Origin: Dendrophyllia cribrosa
Taxonomy: Eukaryota; Cnidaria; Anthozoa; Scleractinia; Dendrophylliidae
Direction: 5' to 3'
Assembly (NCBI GenBank): GCA_024195265.1
Contig: JAJLRJ010000008.1
Coordinates: 9,360,501-9,424,500, forward strand
DNA: 64,000 nt
The position numbers were made by a program, and so were the translations under genes. The notes under the pieces were generated by a model. The model was not told where the DNA came from. It ran no database searches and saw nothing but the letters and a program-made list of their open reading frames with translations. Below, one piece after another: positions 1 to 14,500 of the stretch (within the stretch, counting starts at the first letter, position 1; the number at the start of each line of letters is the position of its first letter).

Positions 1-2519
1 CGGCAGCGTCATGCAGTCACGCCGTAACGCCGCGAACCCCAACCCACACTACAGTTACCTTTACCCTCAAGTCAACCTTATATTAGACAAAGACGAATCG
101 GTGGCTTACTTGTGGTAGCGTTTTCTTATAAAAGCAATTTGAAATAGAAACGTGATGTACATAGATGCGTATTACGTGTAAGAGATAATTCTTGGGAACA
201 TGCGGGTTCTGATTGTCTTGTTGCTTTAGAAAAATTGCTGCTTTTGTTATGATACATTAAAATATATGACAAATGTTTCTTACGCGTGCGCATGTTTATC
301 ACGCAAAAGGAAGATCTTGTTGGGGGGAGGGGTGCGTGACTCGTTCCAGACCTTCCTCTGCTCGATTGATGGTGCAAGAGTTTATACAAACGAGTTGCTT
401 TATACTTTCGTTGATCGTTATAAAAGCAAGCGATATCGTTCGTTTGCTGTTGTAAAACAAAACGATACTGTAACAAGACTCGGCTGTTGGATTTGTGAGA
501 CATCGATGGTTAGTTTGATGCATCTGCTGTGACATTCATCGATCGCTTCACTTTGACAAATTTTGGTTAGATATTCTGCAAGGTAAGCGCTTGTCTGCAG
601 CCGTTGTGAGTTTCAAACTACAACCATATGTTTTCCACATTTTTTTTCGTTTTAGGAGACGTCTAGGAGGAAGTCACGATCATTTAAGGGAAATGGCTTT
701 GCTTTGCGATTGATATCCTTTGTATATCGCTATCGTGTGTGATTTTGCGTGTTTTCATAAGTAGTATAGCGAAGAGTATAACCAATAATTAAGCAACTAT
801 AGTTCAAATATTTACCGTTCTAAGTTTGAAGCCACGAATCTTTCAGTTTATTTTGCGTGGTCCGGATTCGGGGTCAAAACAACTTTCAGAACTTTTCGTT
901 TTGCTGGAACTATTTCCGTCATAATCATAATAAATTTTTGATGAAACTTATAAGTTTAATCAAAGTTAACGACAGAAGTGATAATTTAGGAGGAGAGAAA
1001 CAAATTTATCCCTTTGAAATATATAATTTCAGTTGAGGTAAAAATGTTGCAATTTGCATAATGTCAAAAGTAATTTGAAACCTTTCCAGTAACGCATATT
1101 AAACGCAGAGATTCCATAAAACATCTCGCAATCAGACACACGAAAATATATCTAGTTTTTATTCCTCTGTATCCGAAACACAGAAAAGAAAATTAAATGA
1201 AAAAGTGATCGCTTTAAGGTTCGCCCGAGAAACATTCACTAGCACCAGCGAAACTCGCAAGACACGTGCATTGTTTACATCTTCTCCGACGGCGGTGAAT
1301 TTTCAGTTGGCTGTTCTGTTCCTTCAACTTCACGAAATAAAAATTCATGAAAGGCAAGAATCCGAAAGAAGTGTAGTAGTAGGTGGTTTCAAGGATTTTA
1401 AAGCGAAAAAAATATACAAAGTTCTAAACTTATGTTTTTTCTAACAGTACCGAGCCGATCAGAGAAAAAATATAGACCTGAAACTGTAGCCTACTAAAGG
1501 GGGTGGGGGGTGTGGGGTGTGGGGTGGGGGCAGGTGGCGGTGTTGGGCAATTTTTCTGATCATGAATTTTTTTTCCGTCTTGATGTTGTGCAAGAATTTT
1601 TTTCAGGATTGCACCATACCTAGGTGGTTTCAAGGATTTTAAAGCGAAAAAAATATACAAAGTTCTAAACTTATGTTTTTTCTAACAATACCGAGCCTAT
1701 CAGAGAAAAAAAATAGACCTGAAACTGTAGCCGACTAAAGGGGGTTGTGGGGTGGCGGGTGGGGGCAGGTGGCGGTGTTGGGCAATTTTTCTGATCATGA
1801 ATTTTTTTTTCGTCTTGATGTTGTGCACGAATTTTTTTCGGGATCGCTCCATACCTTTTTTTTCCTTTCGCTCGCTGTGCATTATTATTTTTTTCTTTAC
1901 TTTTGCTGTGCAGGAATTTGTTTTTAGTATTTGCCCACCCCTCCCCCCCCCCCCCCTCTTAACAATGAAATGGTCCGTCTCTAAGGAGTGCTTGAAGCGG
2001 GCTGTGGAATGTACATGTGGACTGGACTGTGCATATTGATAGATTCTAGATTGTATATTGTGGCTTGCTAATATAAAACTCTAAAGTGAAAACCGGGTGG
2101 AAACTGAGGCCAAACGAGCCAGTTTCGAAGCCCATCGGGCTCCTTGTTAACTTGTTAAATGAAGTTGGGAATTACTAAAAATCCCTGGGATTTTCCTAAG
2201 AATTCAAGAAATTCAATGCTCTACATCATGTACCTAATAAGTCCAAAAAACATCAAATTTGCATATTACACATTTGCATCAAATTTGCATACATCTCCAT
2301 ACAATTCCATGAAAGGTACATAAATTTACCAACATTTGCATAGTTTTACATAATTTTAAATTAAATATAACAAGAAAGGCATCACTTCACCATGTGATTT
2401 TGGCCTACATATTGAACACATGAATTGAATTCATGAATTCCTTGAAAATTCATTACAAAAGTAACTAGACAGGAGTATTAGCATAGTTTGATTTGATTGT
2501 TTTTTTTTTACTTTGCCAG
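1..2519. other. Upstream/intronic DNA with no supported gene
   Basis: I see no convincing exon here. The short open frames do not resemble proteins and lack a splice context that would join them to the downstream gene. A reasonable splice donor follows position 591 (AAGGTAAGC context), so a 5' non-coding exon of the thrombospondin-type gene could lie before it, but nothing confirms this. A 241-bp tandem duplication and a poly-C run near 1938-1957 are the main structures. Confidence 0.5.
1380..1861. repeat. 241-bp tandem duplication
   Basis: Two adjacent copies (about 1380-1620 and 1621-1861) share the same order: a TAGGTGGTTTCAAGG start, an A-rich stretch, a TTTTTTCTAACA stretch, a G-rich GGGTGTGGGG tract, then a TGATCATGAATTTTTTTT segment. 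They differ only by small substitutions and indels, so the duplication is recent. No protein is conserved between the copies. Confidence 0.85.
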
Positions 2520-5500
2520 GTGCCAATACCTGGAGAGTTTTATAACTGCACTGGTACGAAATTCAAAGATACTTGTGAAGTGAGGTGCCGTGAATACTTC
2601 AACAGAACTGTGCCTAATATACAGTGTGGTTCAGATGGTAGATGGAGTAATCTTGTTGGAGGCGAGTTCTCTTTCATTGCTAAGGCTCTGGAAAATCTTC
2701 AGAGGTCAAGGAGAAAATTTTGCTTAGATTTAAATTTAAACGCACTGTGCTACTTTGCAGGGCAGCTGCATTTGGGGCAAGGATATTGGTAAGGGGTCAC
2801 TCTTCTTTTGGGGGCTTGTGGATGATCTCCACTGTGGGATGCTATCCAGCAAGAAATGTTCAGGGCAGTTCAATGAAAATATTTATCAAATAGCCGTTTA
2901 TAACTGAATAATAACCAAATTTAACAAGTTTAACATACGGAACTCTCAAATTTCTTGCAGTTTGTGTTGTGATAGGTGATCCCTGTATCTTGTGTAACAA
3001 GGTCAATGGCTCATGTATTCAGTTGCCGCACACCCAACAAGCTTCCTGCCAGTGTAATTTGGGTTTTGCTGGTAACGGTGAACATTGTCAGCAAGATTCT
3101 GACATGGATGGCTTCCCAGATGTCCAGCTACCTTGTAAACAAAAGCATTGCAAGATTGACAACTGTCCATCAATACCCAACAGTGGACAAGAAGACAGTG
3201 ATGGGGACAATCTAGGCAATGCGTGTGATGCTGATGATGACAATGACAACATCACTGACACCACTGACAACTGTCAGTTTACAGCCAATCCAGGGCAAGA
3301 AGACCAATTAGACAATGATACTGTTGGTAATGCTTGTGATGACTGCGTCAGTGTTCCTAATGCAGATCAGAGAGACAGCGATGGTGATGGTATTGGTGAT
3401 GCCTGTGATGATGACATGGACAATGATGGGTTTGTCAAAGATGATAACTGTCCTCTGGTGTCTAACCCAGGGCAGGAAGATACTGATGGTGATGGTGTTG
3501 GTGATGCGTGTGATAACTGCATTGATGTCACGAACAGTAACCAGACCGACACTGATGAGAATCTTATTGGTGATGCATGTGACGAGAGTGCAGATGAAGA
3601 TCATGATGGTGTGAGTGATAGTAAAGACAACTGTAAAGCAATCCCCAATGGTGATCAGGTAAAATGATACTTTTGATGACTTCTTGAATCAGTACATGTA
3701 AGTGAGTTTGATTCATCAGCAAGCAGTCAGTCTGTCAGTCAGCCACTCTTTCTACATGAGCTTCTGTCTGTTTTTCTACCTCTCTGTCTTGGGCAGTTCT
3801 AAGCCATTTAGCTGGACAGTTGACCTGCCAGACATTTGGTCACCCAGTCAATCAGTCAGCCAACCGGCCAGCCAGCCAGCCAGCCCAGTGAGTTAAATTA
3901 TTAGTCAATTGATTAGTCAATCAGACAGACAGGCATTCAGCCAGTCACTCAATCAATCAATCAGTTCATAAATCCATCAGTCTGTCACTCACTTTAATTA
4001 ATTGATAAGCTAAATTGGCTACCCTAAAGACATCCAGAAGCTGATGTTCTAAGCGCTAATAAAGCCCTTTGTCATGCAGTTAATTAAGCAAACAGTCAGA
4101 CAGTCAACTAGTTGGTCAGTCAATTAGTCAGACAGGTAATTAGTTAGTCAGTCACCCAGGTCACTAAAGTTAGTAATAATACTGTATCCTTTGATTTTAA
4201 CAAGAAAGAGATTAATAATCATTATTTAGATTTATTTGCTTTGTTCATACATTTATACTTATAAATTTAAAAGTATCATGAACAATTAGTGGAGATGTCC
4301 ACTCAAAACATTTAGTGATAATATATATTAACTGATTTAGGACCATTATATCTTAGGAAATCATTGCATTTAATAATTTGTATATTGATTTCATTAAACA
4401 TGTATTTACACAGCTTGATGGTGACAGTGACAAACAAGGAGATAATTGTGATAATGATAAAGATGGAGATGGAGTTTTGAACATTAATGACAACTGCCCC
4501 CTTGTATCTAACTCAGACCAGGTAAGCTTAAGGTTACAGTGTACCTTCGGGGGTGTCTCCAGTATAACAGCTCTAGCGTCTTAAGATTAAACTTAATATA
4601 TTACCTAAACCCAGATATCAAATTAAAGCTTATAGAGCTGGCTATCTAAATATGGAAACCATTAGGTAATAAAATGAATTGTCGAATTTTTTACGACGTC
4701 TAAATTCGAACGTCCGAATCAGCTTTAAAACGCTATAACTCAAAGCGATTATTGTATTTTGCTAATTTGATTTGTTGTCGGGTTTTCGGACACGAAGCGC
4801 TAAAAAAACGTGTCGGCGATTTCCCATATTCAATTGCAGTGAAAAGTTACAGAATATTTTCGAAAAAGGGAGAAAAAAAATTCGAGTGATTGCACGGAAA
4901 TGGTTCTTGACCAAAAACTTTTCGGAAATAAGAAATTCGCTGACACATTTTTGTTGATTATATGTTAGCCTAGCTTCTGTCCAAATTTGAGGAAAATCAA
5001 ACGAATTCCCTTTGAGTTGTAGCTCTTTAAAGTGTCCCCTACAAGCGAAAAATTAACTTTGAGAAAACAGCGCTTAGAAAAACATATCTCTATATAAACA
5101 AACTCCGCCCACAAAAGTTATACCGTCATTTCGCCGTCAATTTTCACTATTTTTCGATAATTTTTTTTTGGATGAAAGTTCATTCTGTAAACTTTATTTT
5201 GACGCCCAAAAAAAAATTCAATAAATTTTCGATCTGAAGGTACACTGTAACCTTAAAAAAACTTGTGTCAAGAAAAAGATGTATGTTGTGGTTTAAATTT
5301 TTCTTTGGTTTGAAAATTTTCAAACCAGTTTAAATTTTGTTTTCCTTTGTCTTAGATTATGATAATGAATCAAGGACAAAGGAAAATAAAAATTAAACTG
5401 GTTTGAAAATTTTTAAACCAAGGAAAAATTTGAACCACAACATGTACACATGTAATGCTGCATGGGTCAAACAAAAGTCTCCAACGGGTATCAAACCCAT

Positions 5501-8500
5501 GACCTTTCAAACCTGTTTTAAACAATCCTTTGACAAAGTAGGCAGCCACTTGGACAAACACCAAGATCCAGCAGATCATGTCACCTTCTAATGAATTCAC
5601 TGTTTCATCAAATTTTTACTAAAAGGTTATAAAACGTCTCTATTAAACCTGTAAGTAATACTTTAGCTGACCCCAAATAGCACTGTCTTGTCAAACTTTT
5701 GACTGGATTGTATATATATTAAAAGATTTCACCCAGGTTAACTATTAAATCTTGCATTATTGGAATTTTTTCACCTAACTGGATCTGTTTCAAGTCCTCT
5801 AACAGTAATAAGTCATTGTTTGAAGAACATTGGGCTTTTAAAGGCCTAGAACCTAAGATTTTAGTGAAAATTGCCAAAAGGTCACAAGTTTAGGATGGTT
5901 TTGCCTGGAGTCCTTCAATTGTTGATCCCACAAAAGTTGCACCACCCTATATTCCTGATCCTTTCAAAAAACTAACTTGACCAGCCCATGGGTTGTGCTC
6001 TCGGATCCCAACTGTGACTTTGATTCCTGATCCTACAAACCTCAGCTTAGTAGTACAGGGGTGTAGTTGCTGTAGTTAGATGGTGCCACCATGGTCATGT
6101 CAATTTGGTTAATAGTTTAATTATATTCATTCATAATGTATTTTCTACACAGGCTGACAGTGATGGTGATGGTATCGGCGAGGCCTGTTTTGGTGACACT
6201 GATGGCGACTCAGTGATAGATTATCTGGTATATATATTTTATACAGGGCTCGACGTTGCAACCTGTGGGGTCGCCAATGCGACTGGATTTGATCCGCTGG
6301 CGACTTACTTTTCAATCTTGGTCGCCAGTTTGGCCACTAAAAGATATTTTCATTTAGATTTTTTTTTACTTTCTTAGTCTAACAGAAGAATACACATTGT
6401 ACTTTTTCATTTTCACGTTTGAAGCAATCAAAAGTATTTTTCTGATTGTAAGTTGAAACTCGATCGACACAGACTCTCTTTTGGGCTCGTCATGCAATCT
6501 TTCCTAAAGCGACATTTGTTTCTAAAATTAGATTTTTGCAAAAAAAAAAAAAACACACACACACATTTTACTGTTTGAAAGTGCATATCATAGATTTTTG
6601 GATTCAAGAATAATCGCATATTACTAGTAGTTATCATAGATTATAGTGCGTCTCCTTATCCCGACTTGACCTTAAAAGGGTCTAAAGGCTTAAAAGGGCT
6701 ATGTCGCGAGATATGTCACGTAGGCACAAACGTCGGGCCGACATCAAACAAATTCACGCTATCGCCGTGGGATCGGGAAAAATCCTACCGTGCTGTGTAC
6801 TCCGAAAGGTTTCAGATTTTTCCGACATATAAATAGTATATTTGTCTTGATTTCATTTCGGTTATTTCTCCGATTCTGAAATCATACTCCTCAGTACATG
6901 TACTAATACCGGAACCGGAAATGAGAAATTTCTGAGAAAGTGCTCCCGTGATAAACTTCTTAAGTCACGCAACATTCAACGTGAATTTCGCAGGATTTTT
7001 CGGATAAAATTACAACTACCAGTTGCAAGTAAGATACAAGACTGTTGAATATAATTCCTTTATTAGCTAGACAAATTTTATCCACAAAACTGCGAAATCT
7101 TTAGTCGCAAATGCGCCCGATACAGGCGCAATTCCGAGCACTGTAAAGTTAATCTGCGTTCGCCTGGCACGGCCGGTCAGTGAATTATTGCTACAAGACA
7201 TACAGCGAATTGCACCGTACCGTAGAACATCGCGAAGAACGACGTCGGTATTTAGGTGAAAGCTTCCCAAATCAGGCAGAGAACCACAGCAAAATCAAGA
7301 TAGAACATTCAAAACATACCAGAACGGTAGCGAGGAAAATCCGATAACTTCTTGCTTGATTCCAAAGAGACCCAACAACTTACTTGGTCCGGAGAAGAAC
7401 CTGCGACCAATTTTTCCACTGTGTACTTTTAGTAGGCATTGAAATATTGAGCCGTACGATTCCAAAATGGGGAAAATATCCGAAACTAAATCAAGACAAA
7501 TAGATTATTCACATGTGACATTTCAGAACTCCAGCTCCCCAGGATGATGCCTGATGAATGCTGGATACTATTGTGACGTTTCAAGATGGCGCAGATTTGG
7601 TACCGACACTTTTCTCAATTCGTTCCGCCTAGCCGACAAGATTAGGAAGCGTCTCCTTCGTCGACGCAATAATTTATTAACCAGCATCGAAACACATACA
7701 TTTTTTTTTACGTTTACACGTTGCGAGTTGTACATAGGCTTTTCATGTTCGGTGATGCATATCACGTACAAGCGGACTGCACGGGTTTTAAAGAAAAATT
7801 GTTTTATCGACAGTAGTTTCGAGTAGTTTCTTTATGAAGACCCCATTTATAAATCTGCTGCAGTCCAACAACATATTTTGATAAGTCGGATTGGGCTGGG
7901 TCAAAAAATCAGTGTGTATTAAAATCGACCTTCGCGCTTTACTGACGCTTGACAGCCAGCGATGCAAAGTCGTAAACAAACTTGCAAATGTTTAAAAGCA
8001 CCAGGGCTATTTTCATTCAAAATATATTTAATGAAATTGAATGAAAGAGTTAACTTTATATCAGTCTATCTATGTCCTACTCTATAAATTACTGATATCG
8101 TAACACTGATAAGATGAATATACTCGATCGAGTCCGATCCTGGGGCTACGGCCAGCCGAGACACGCTCACAGGCTAGGCGAAATCCGATATCGACAATAA
8201 TTTGTTTTACGGTTTTCAGTTTATGAACAGCATTAGCGACAACTGTTTTATTTGCTTCAAGTATTTTTAGAAACTACAGTTGCTAAAATGAAAATTAATA
8301 CTGCAAAAGTTACAAAGCTGCGATTTTATTGTCGAGAAAACACGGCACACGCAGTCATTATCGGAGTATCGCTTCACTTTAAATTGAATCAAATTTTTTA
8401 ATTTTGTTCATCTTTTGGAAAGCTACAAATGTAATGTAAAAAAGAAATGAAACAAAGGTTGCATCTTTGAGGGGTTTTTATAGATAGAAAAATTGTATTT

Positions 8501-9729
8501 TTCCATTCCCTTTTAGTGGGAATTCTAGCGGAACGCGGCGAAGCTAACAATTGATAGTATCGAAAAAGAAGGCGGAGTTGTTCTTACGGTGAATTAACCG
8601 GCAAACGTGAAGTATCGTGCGAATTGTGTTCGTTTTCCCCTGTCATTATCAGTGTTCAAGTTTACTGGTGTCGTGAACAAAGCAGGGCCTTTTTAGTTGA
8701 GCTTGTGTAGAAAAGAAAGTGCTATTAATAGTTATGTTCTCTTTCGATTGTATAAAAATATACGGCCCGAAGGGCCGCCGAAAATTTTTGGCGACTAGAA
8801 TACTTGTGCTGGCGACCAAGTCTGAAAACTTAGTGGCCAGCTGGCCCCTAGATTTTTTCCTGAAAGTCGAGCCCTGTTATAGTAATGTTAATAATTAATT
8901 ATTAAACAATGAATTGATTATTAAATGTTTCAGTGGTACATAATAGTTATGAACTGCGTATCGTCTTTGCTGATAAGCAAATTTGTTGTCATTTCAATAC
9001 TGTACCTTAATAAAATGATTGACTATTTACCCCAAAATACAGTCGATCAATGTAAAAAAAATTGGCACTGATCCGATATTTGGATGTGTTCCCAATTCAA
9101 GTACTCAGCTGTTAGCTAATTTTCGTAAATAAATATAGAAAAAAACAGACTTGCTTCCATACATTTTCCAGCTATACACGTTCACTAATTATAATGAAAA
9201 ACGTCTTCTTTATGTAGCAACCAAAAAACAATGTCATAAATGTCACAATATGTATTCTAGCATTTTGGTCACTGTTCGACTGTACATTTTGTCAGACTGA
9301 ACTGTTAACATCAATTACCGGTAGCTCCTTGTAAAAATGGTAAAAATAAGAAGACAAAATAAATGGTTCCTACTTCAGCCTGGGTATGTTCTAAGCATGT
9401 TACAATTTTGACCAATCTCAGCCTAAATGTTCATTACATAAAAAAGTTCTTATAAGAAATCAAAGGCTCCTATGAGCTAACTCATGAATACAAAACAACT
9501 TTGGACCCTCCCCTCTCCTAGGCATTTTGCTTTGCCGACCCCTCTCCCCTTGTGCCAACTCACCACCCTTCCCTCCCTCCAAGCTCATCCCCATGGATAA
9601 GGTAGGTGACCATTACACATCACAGGCTCATGTTTACAGCCATATACTATTCAATTCAAATGGACAGACTGCAAATCACAGTAGTTGCTAAAAATATATA
9701 TATATATATATCTGTGTCGTAACTGTTTG

Positions 9730-9767
<38 letters not shown>

Positions 9768-11556
9768 AGTTTCGCACTTTGCATTGTTGTGACTGGCCAG
9801 AAGTGGCTGGCAATTATGTTGGCTTTGATTTTTGAAAAAATTATTTACTATTCTTCTCTAGGATGATTATCCAGTGAACAAGTTCTTGAAGAAAACTGAC
9901 TTCGGTTTGTATCAAGAAGTGATTTTAGATGGTGTTGGTAAAGCCCAAAAACCGCCAAAGTGGAAGGTTTATGACAATGGACGACAAATTGTGCAAACTA
10001 TTAATGGGTAATTTGTTTATGTGTTTTAGAGCAGTTTTCATTTGAGTGTGCAAAACCAAAACCAAAGTAATTACTCTGACCAATCACAGCAGTCGTAAAC
10101 AATCCAATGAACCAATCAGAGCTCGAAGCAATTACATGTGGCCGGCACCAAGCGCGGGAAAATGCATGTGAGCAAGTCACGATTGGTTTTGGTTTCACTT
10201 CTGATTGGTCGAGAAAGTGGTGTGAGATTTTTTAGCCAATCACAAAGCGTAGCAATGAAAAACCAAAGTAATTGTGTTACTAATTACTTTTCACACTCAA
10301 TTGAAAACTGCTCATAACTAACAGAAAATATCCATTTTCCTTCCCCATAGAATGTTTTTTTGATTTAACCCCCCCCCCCCCCCCCCCCCCTCCCACCCCA
10401 CCTTTAGCTCCATACTTTCCTTTAAAAAGTGCAGCTTTGGATTGATCCCCTTCCCCTTGGAATTTCCAATCTTTGTGATCTTCCATGGTCCATGGGGGGA
10501 GTATGGATATTTTGTATTTATTGATTATATTAATGTTTTGAATTAGATCACACAGCCAAGAAAACAACTGCAAAATTTAAATAGAGTCTGTGAAAGTGTA
10601 AATGTTGATACGACAATGGCCTTTGCTTTACATGTACCTGGAAGCTAAAGATTAAGTCAGTCAGTCAACTAATTTCATGCTTCTGTACCTTGTGTTTTGT
10701 TAATCTATCAATGTTTAATTTTATTTAACGTGATGAAAAATCTCAAATTTCATTTGTAAAATATTGAAAAACAAATGGTGCCATGCAAAAGTACTGCCGA
10801 AGAGGTTTCATTTGAATGGTCACACCATAGAAGTTTGCTGCAAATTTTTAACTCAGAAGTTAGAACTCCACTGTCTCCATAATTGAAAAAACAAATGGTA
10901 CCACTGCAAAAGTACTGTCGAAGAGGTTTCATTTGAATGGTCACACCATAGATTAGTTTAGGGGTTAACAATCATTTTTTTTGCATTCTGTTATTTCTCA
11001 GGAACCCAGGCCTTATGATAAGCTATACAAGATTTGGACATGTAGACTACAGTGGAACATTCTTTATATCTGATACCACAGACGATGACTTTGCTGGCAT
11101 TGTGTTTGGTTACCAGAGTAACAGGTAAGACCAGATTTGTGTGCATAAAAAGGCTGGCCACTTGTTGTGCAACAATATAATGTTGCATTGCAAGTTGAAG
11201 TGACTTATACTTTCTGCAACATGAAAATTTGTTGCATGCAAGGTGGTAATGTGTGCATCAAACAATCTCAACTTGCAACTTACACAACTCGATCATTGCA
11301 CGACTTTGTTGCATGAAAATGTTGCCCATGCATATTATTTGCCATTTGTGGAACCTCCATAACGTAAAAGTTTAAAAGAGGCATTCAAAAGTACATTATT
11401 TTAAATTATAAAATTCATTAATAATTCATAACAGTTATGACAAATCAATAGGTGGTATTTGGTAAACCCCAATACAAATCAACTGAGTTGATGAATTATT
11501 AAACAGTAGAATAAACTTTTGATACAGATCTCTAATCATTGTTTCATTTCATAAGT

Positions 11557-11587
<31 letters not shown>

Positions 11588-14500
11588 CCGTGTAAAGGCC
11601 CATACAGATCTCCTGCTCATATTTTGTCTACTATTTAAAGCTGCACCTTTTTAACTGCTTGCTTGATTTATTGCTTCCTAGAAAATTCTATCTGTGCTCC
11701 TGGAAGAAAGCGACTCAGTATTACACTCTAGATAGTAATGCTCCTTATCCAAGACCTACTGGAAGAAAAGGAATCAGTCTTATGGTATATATGTAGAGAT
11801 AAAGCTTCACAGTTACACAACACTATTAAAATTCCAAATTTCATTCTGTAAGATATTGAAAAACTAATGTTACCATGGAAAAGTACTGCTGAAGAGGTTT
11901 CATTTGAATGGTCACACCATAGGATTTTGTCCACAGACTCAAAAGTTTGAACTACACTATATGTCTCCATAATTGACTCTGGGAGTAAAAGGGTTAATTA
12001 GTAGTTTTGTCTTATTATGTTTGATTATCAGAGTTTTTAAATCTGATTGTGTGGCTCCAGAAAATTTCTATAACCCTATCCCCATGGAAGGTAACTGGAA
12101 ATTCTGAGGGGGTGGGGAAGGGGTCTCAAAATCCAACGAGTTTATAAACTTCTGTTCTAACTCAGACCATGAAAGCATTCCCTTTGTGGTGGCACATATT
12201 TAAAGTTTTGTTGGACCTCCAGCATGCTCATTAACCTTCCAATCAGCTCAATCTTTCTTGCTTTGAATTCCTCGAGGCCATAGAGTCCAGCACTGGTCCT
12301 GGTGTGAGCCTTCGTAATGCTTTATGGGAGACAGGAAACACCATCAATCAGACTCATGTTTTGTGGTATGACCCCATTCCTCAGTGGGCTCCAGGGGTGG
12401 CTTATCGCTGGAGGCTCCTGCATAATCCAGACTCTGGCAGAATCCGTGTGCTTTGGTTTGAAGTAAGCTGTGCATAACATGTTTCTGAGGCATTAATAGC
12501 CTTTGGGAAGTTTTTTTCCAACTTTTAGGAATAAGTACTTTTTAATTTGTAGGAAAAGACTTGCTTCTGACTTTTGTGTTAATTCATAGCAAATTACTCA
12601 TTAATTATGCGCTCAGCTCCCCAGACATAAGTGTCAGCTTAGGCTGGTAGTAAAACTCTGTGACTATAGGATTTAAAAGGAAATTAGAACTTAATAGCCT
12701 GAAATAGATCAAGATTTATATTATACAGCATGCAAAAGATCAAAACAGAGCTCCAAATAAATATAAACATGTCTTACATGATGGTTGAGTGAAAAATACA
12801 AGAAAATTAAAGACATGATAGTTTTGTTGACTGGAGGTATTTCATTATTTGATCATTCAGATAACATAGAGTTTTCATAGAGTCATAGTCCTCATACAAT
12901 TTTATTTTTATTATTCAACATCTTCGCACAGGGTAAAAAACTTTTATCAGACTCAGGGAACATAATTGACAAGCAATACAGAGGTGGTCGTCTCGGCATG
13001 TATGTCTACTCACAGACTGGTGTTTACTACTCAGCATTATTTGCAGGCTCTCCAGAGGTAAAAATTTCAGTTGTCATGCTTGGAAGAACTGTAAGTATTC
13101 GTAGAAAACTAATGAACTTGAAAAGACATTGTGGACTGATCAGACTGTGTTAAAACCAACAATTTAAGTCTAATATATCAAACATGAGACACAGTGTTTC
13201 ATCAGATTTCCAAACACCACAAAGTGGGTTGAAAAACGAGACGCAGCTGAGTTTTTTTAAACCCACTTCAAGGTGTTTGGAAATCTGATAAAACACTGTG
13301 TCAATGTTTGATATTACTTCTCAAACAAAATGATTTTAGAAGGAAAAATGAGGAGTCTTTCAACTGATTTCCAAACACTTATTAAACATTAATTTCCTTT
13401 GAATTTTCGTCATGAATTATTAATGAGTTGGAGAGTTTGAGTTTTTGCTTTGTTGTTGTTATTAATTATTAACTTTTCATGATCTTTGTCCTAGGTCAAT
13501 GACTATGCTCTGAAGTTCAAAGGCATTGATAATGATGCAGATTTAGGAGCCCTTAGTGACATCCTGGGAGGGTCAAGCAGTTTCACTGTGGCAGCTTGGG
13601 TATGGATAACTGGTGCAAAGTGAGTATCTCTTTATAATCAGTAATGTAATTCAGTGTTGAATCTGTAGTCATTGCATAACTATAATGTTCTTCTTAAAAT
13701 GAAGCAAAATTCTCATTCATACACAAGACCCTCCTTGAACTTGAAAATTAAAATTTCATTTTGTATCGGGTTGAGCCTATAAGAGGATCATGGAATGTTT
13801 TGGATATTCAGCTTTGTCTGAAATTTGAATGTTTGAACATTATTGACGTTAAAGAATTGAACCTTTGTAATATTACTGATTCTCTTTTCATTTGTTAATG
13901 ATCCATTGGGAAACCCTCAATGTTTGAGGTGATCATGACATTTTAAAATGTTTTTCCCTTTTGCAGTGGAAGAATAATTTGTGACTTGCCATCAATAGAC
14001 TTTGGGGACAAGGCCCCTAATCTGGAATTTCTCAAGCAGTCTTCAGATGATGAACAGGACTGGAAATTGATTAACACAAAAACCCTAACTAAAGATACTG
14101 GACCATTGGAAGACCACACTCCAGGCGGCAAATCAGGATATTATGCCTATTTGGAATCGACATCTGTAAAAAAAGGAGATAGGGTGTGCATTTATATATA
14201 AATTAGCTAATTACTAAGTTTATTTGTATGGTAGAAAGACAGGCTTTCACACGGCACTCAAAAAGTGAAACTAAATCCTTCGAGTATATTCCCTTTTTCC
14301 CTATATTTGACAGTTTTTTTGTTGCAACAAGAGGAGCCCGCAATCCTAATCTCAATGTTGCTATTACAAACGCATGTGCGGCAGTTATGTAGTCTGGCCC
14401 TGATTCAATGTTTGCTGACTATTCGCATGGACTTCCACTACGAATGTATCCATGGAATGCAATTGGAATGCAAAGAACACAATTTTATCATGCGCATCAC

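Noticed and set aside
126..535. Overlapping open frames on both strands near the left edge
   Set aside because: No homology pattern and no splice context; random frames in moderately GC-rich DNA.
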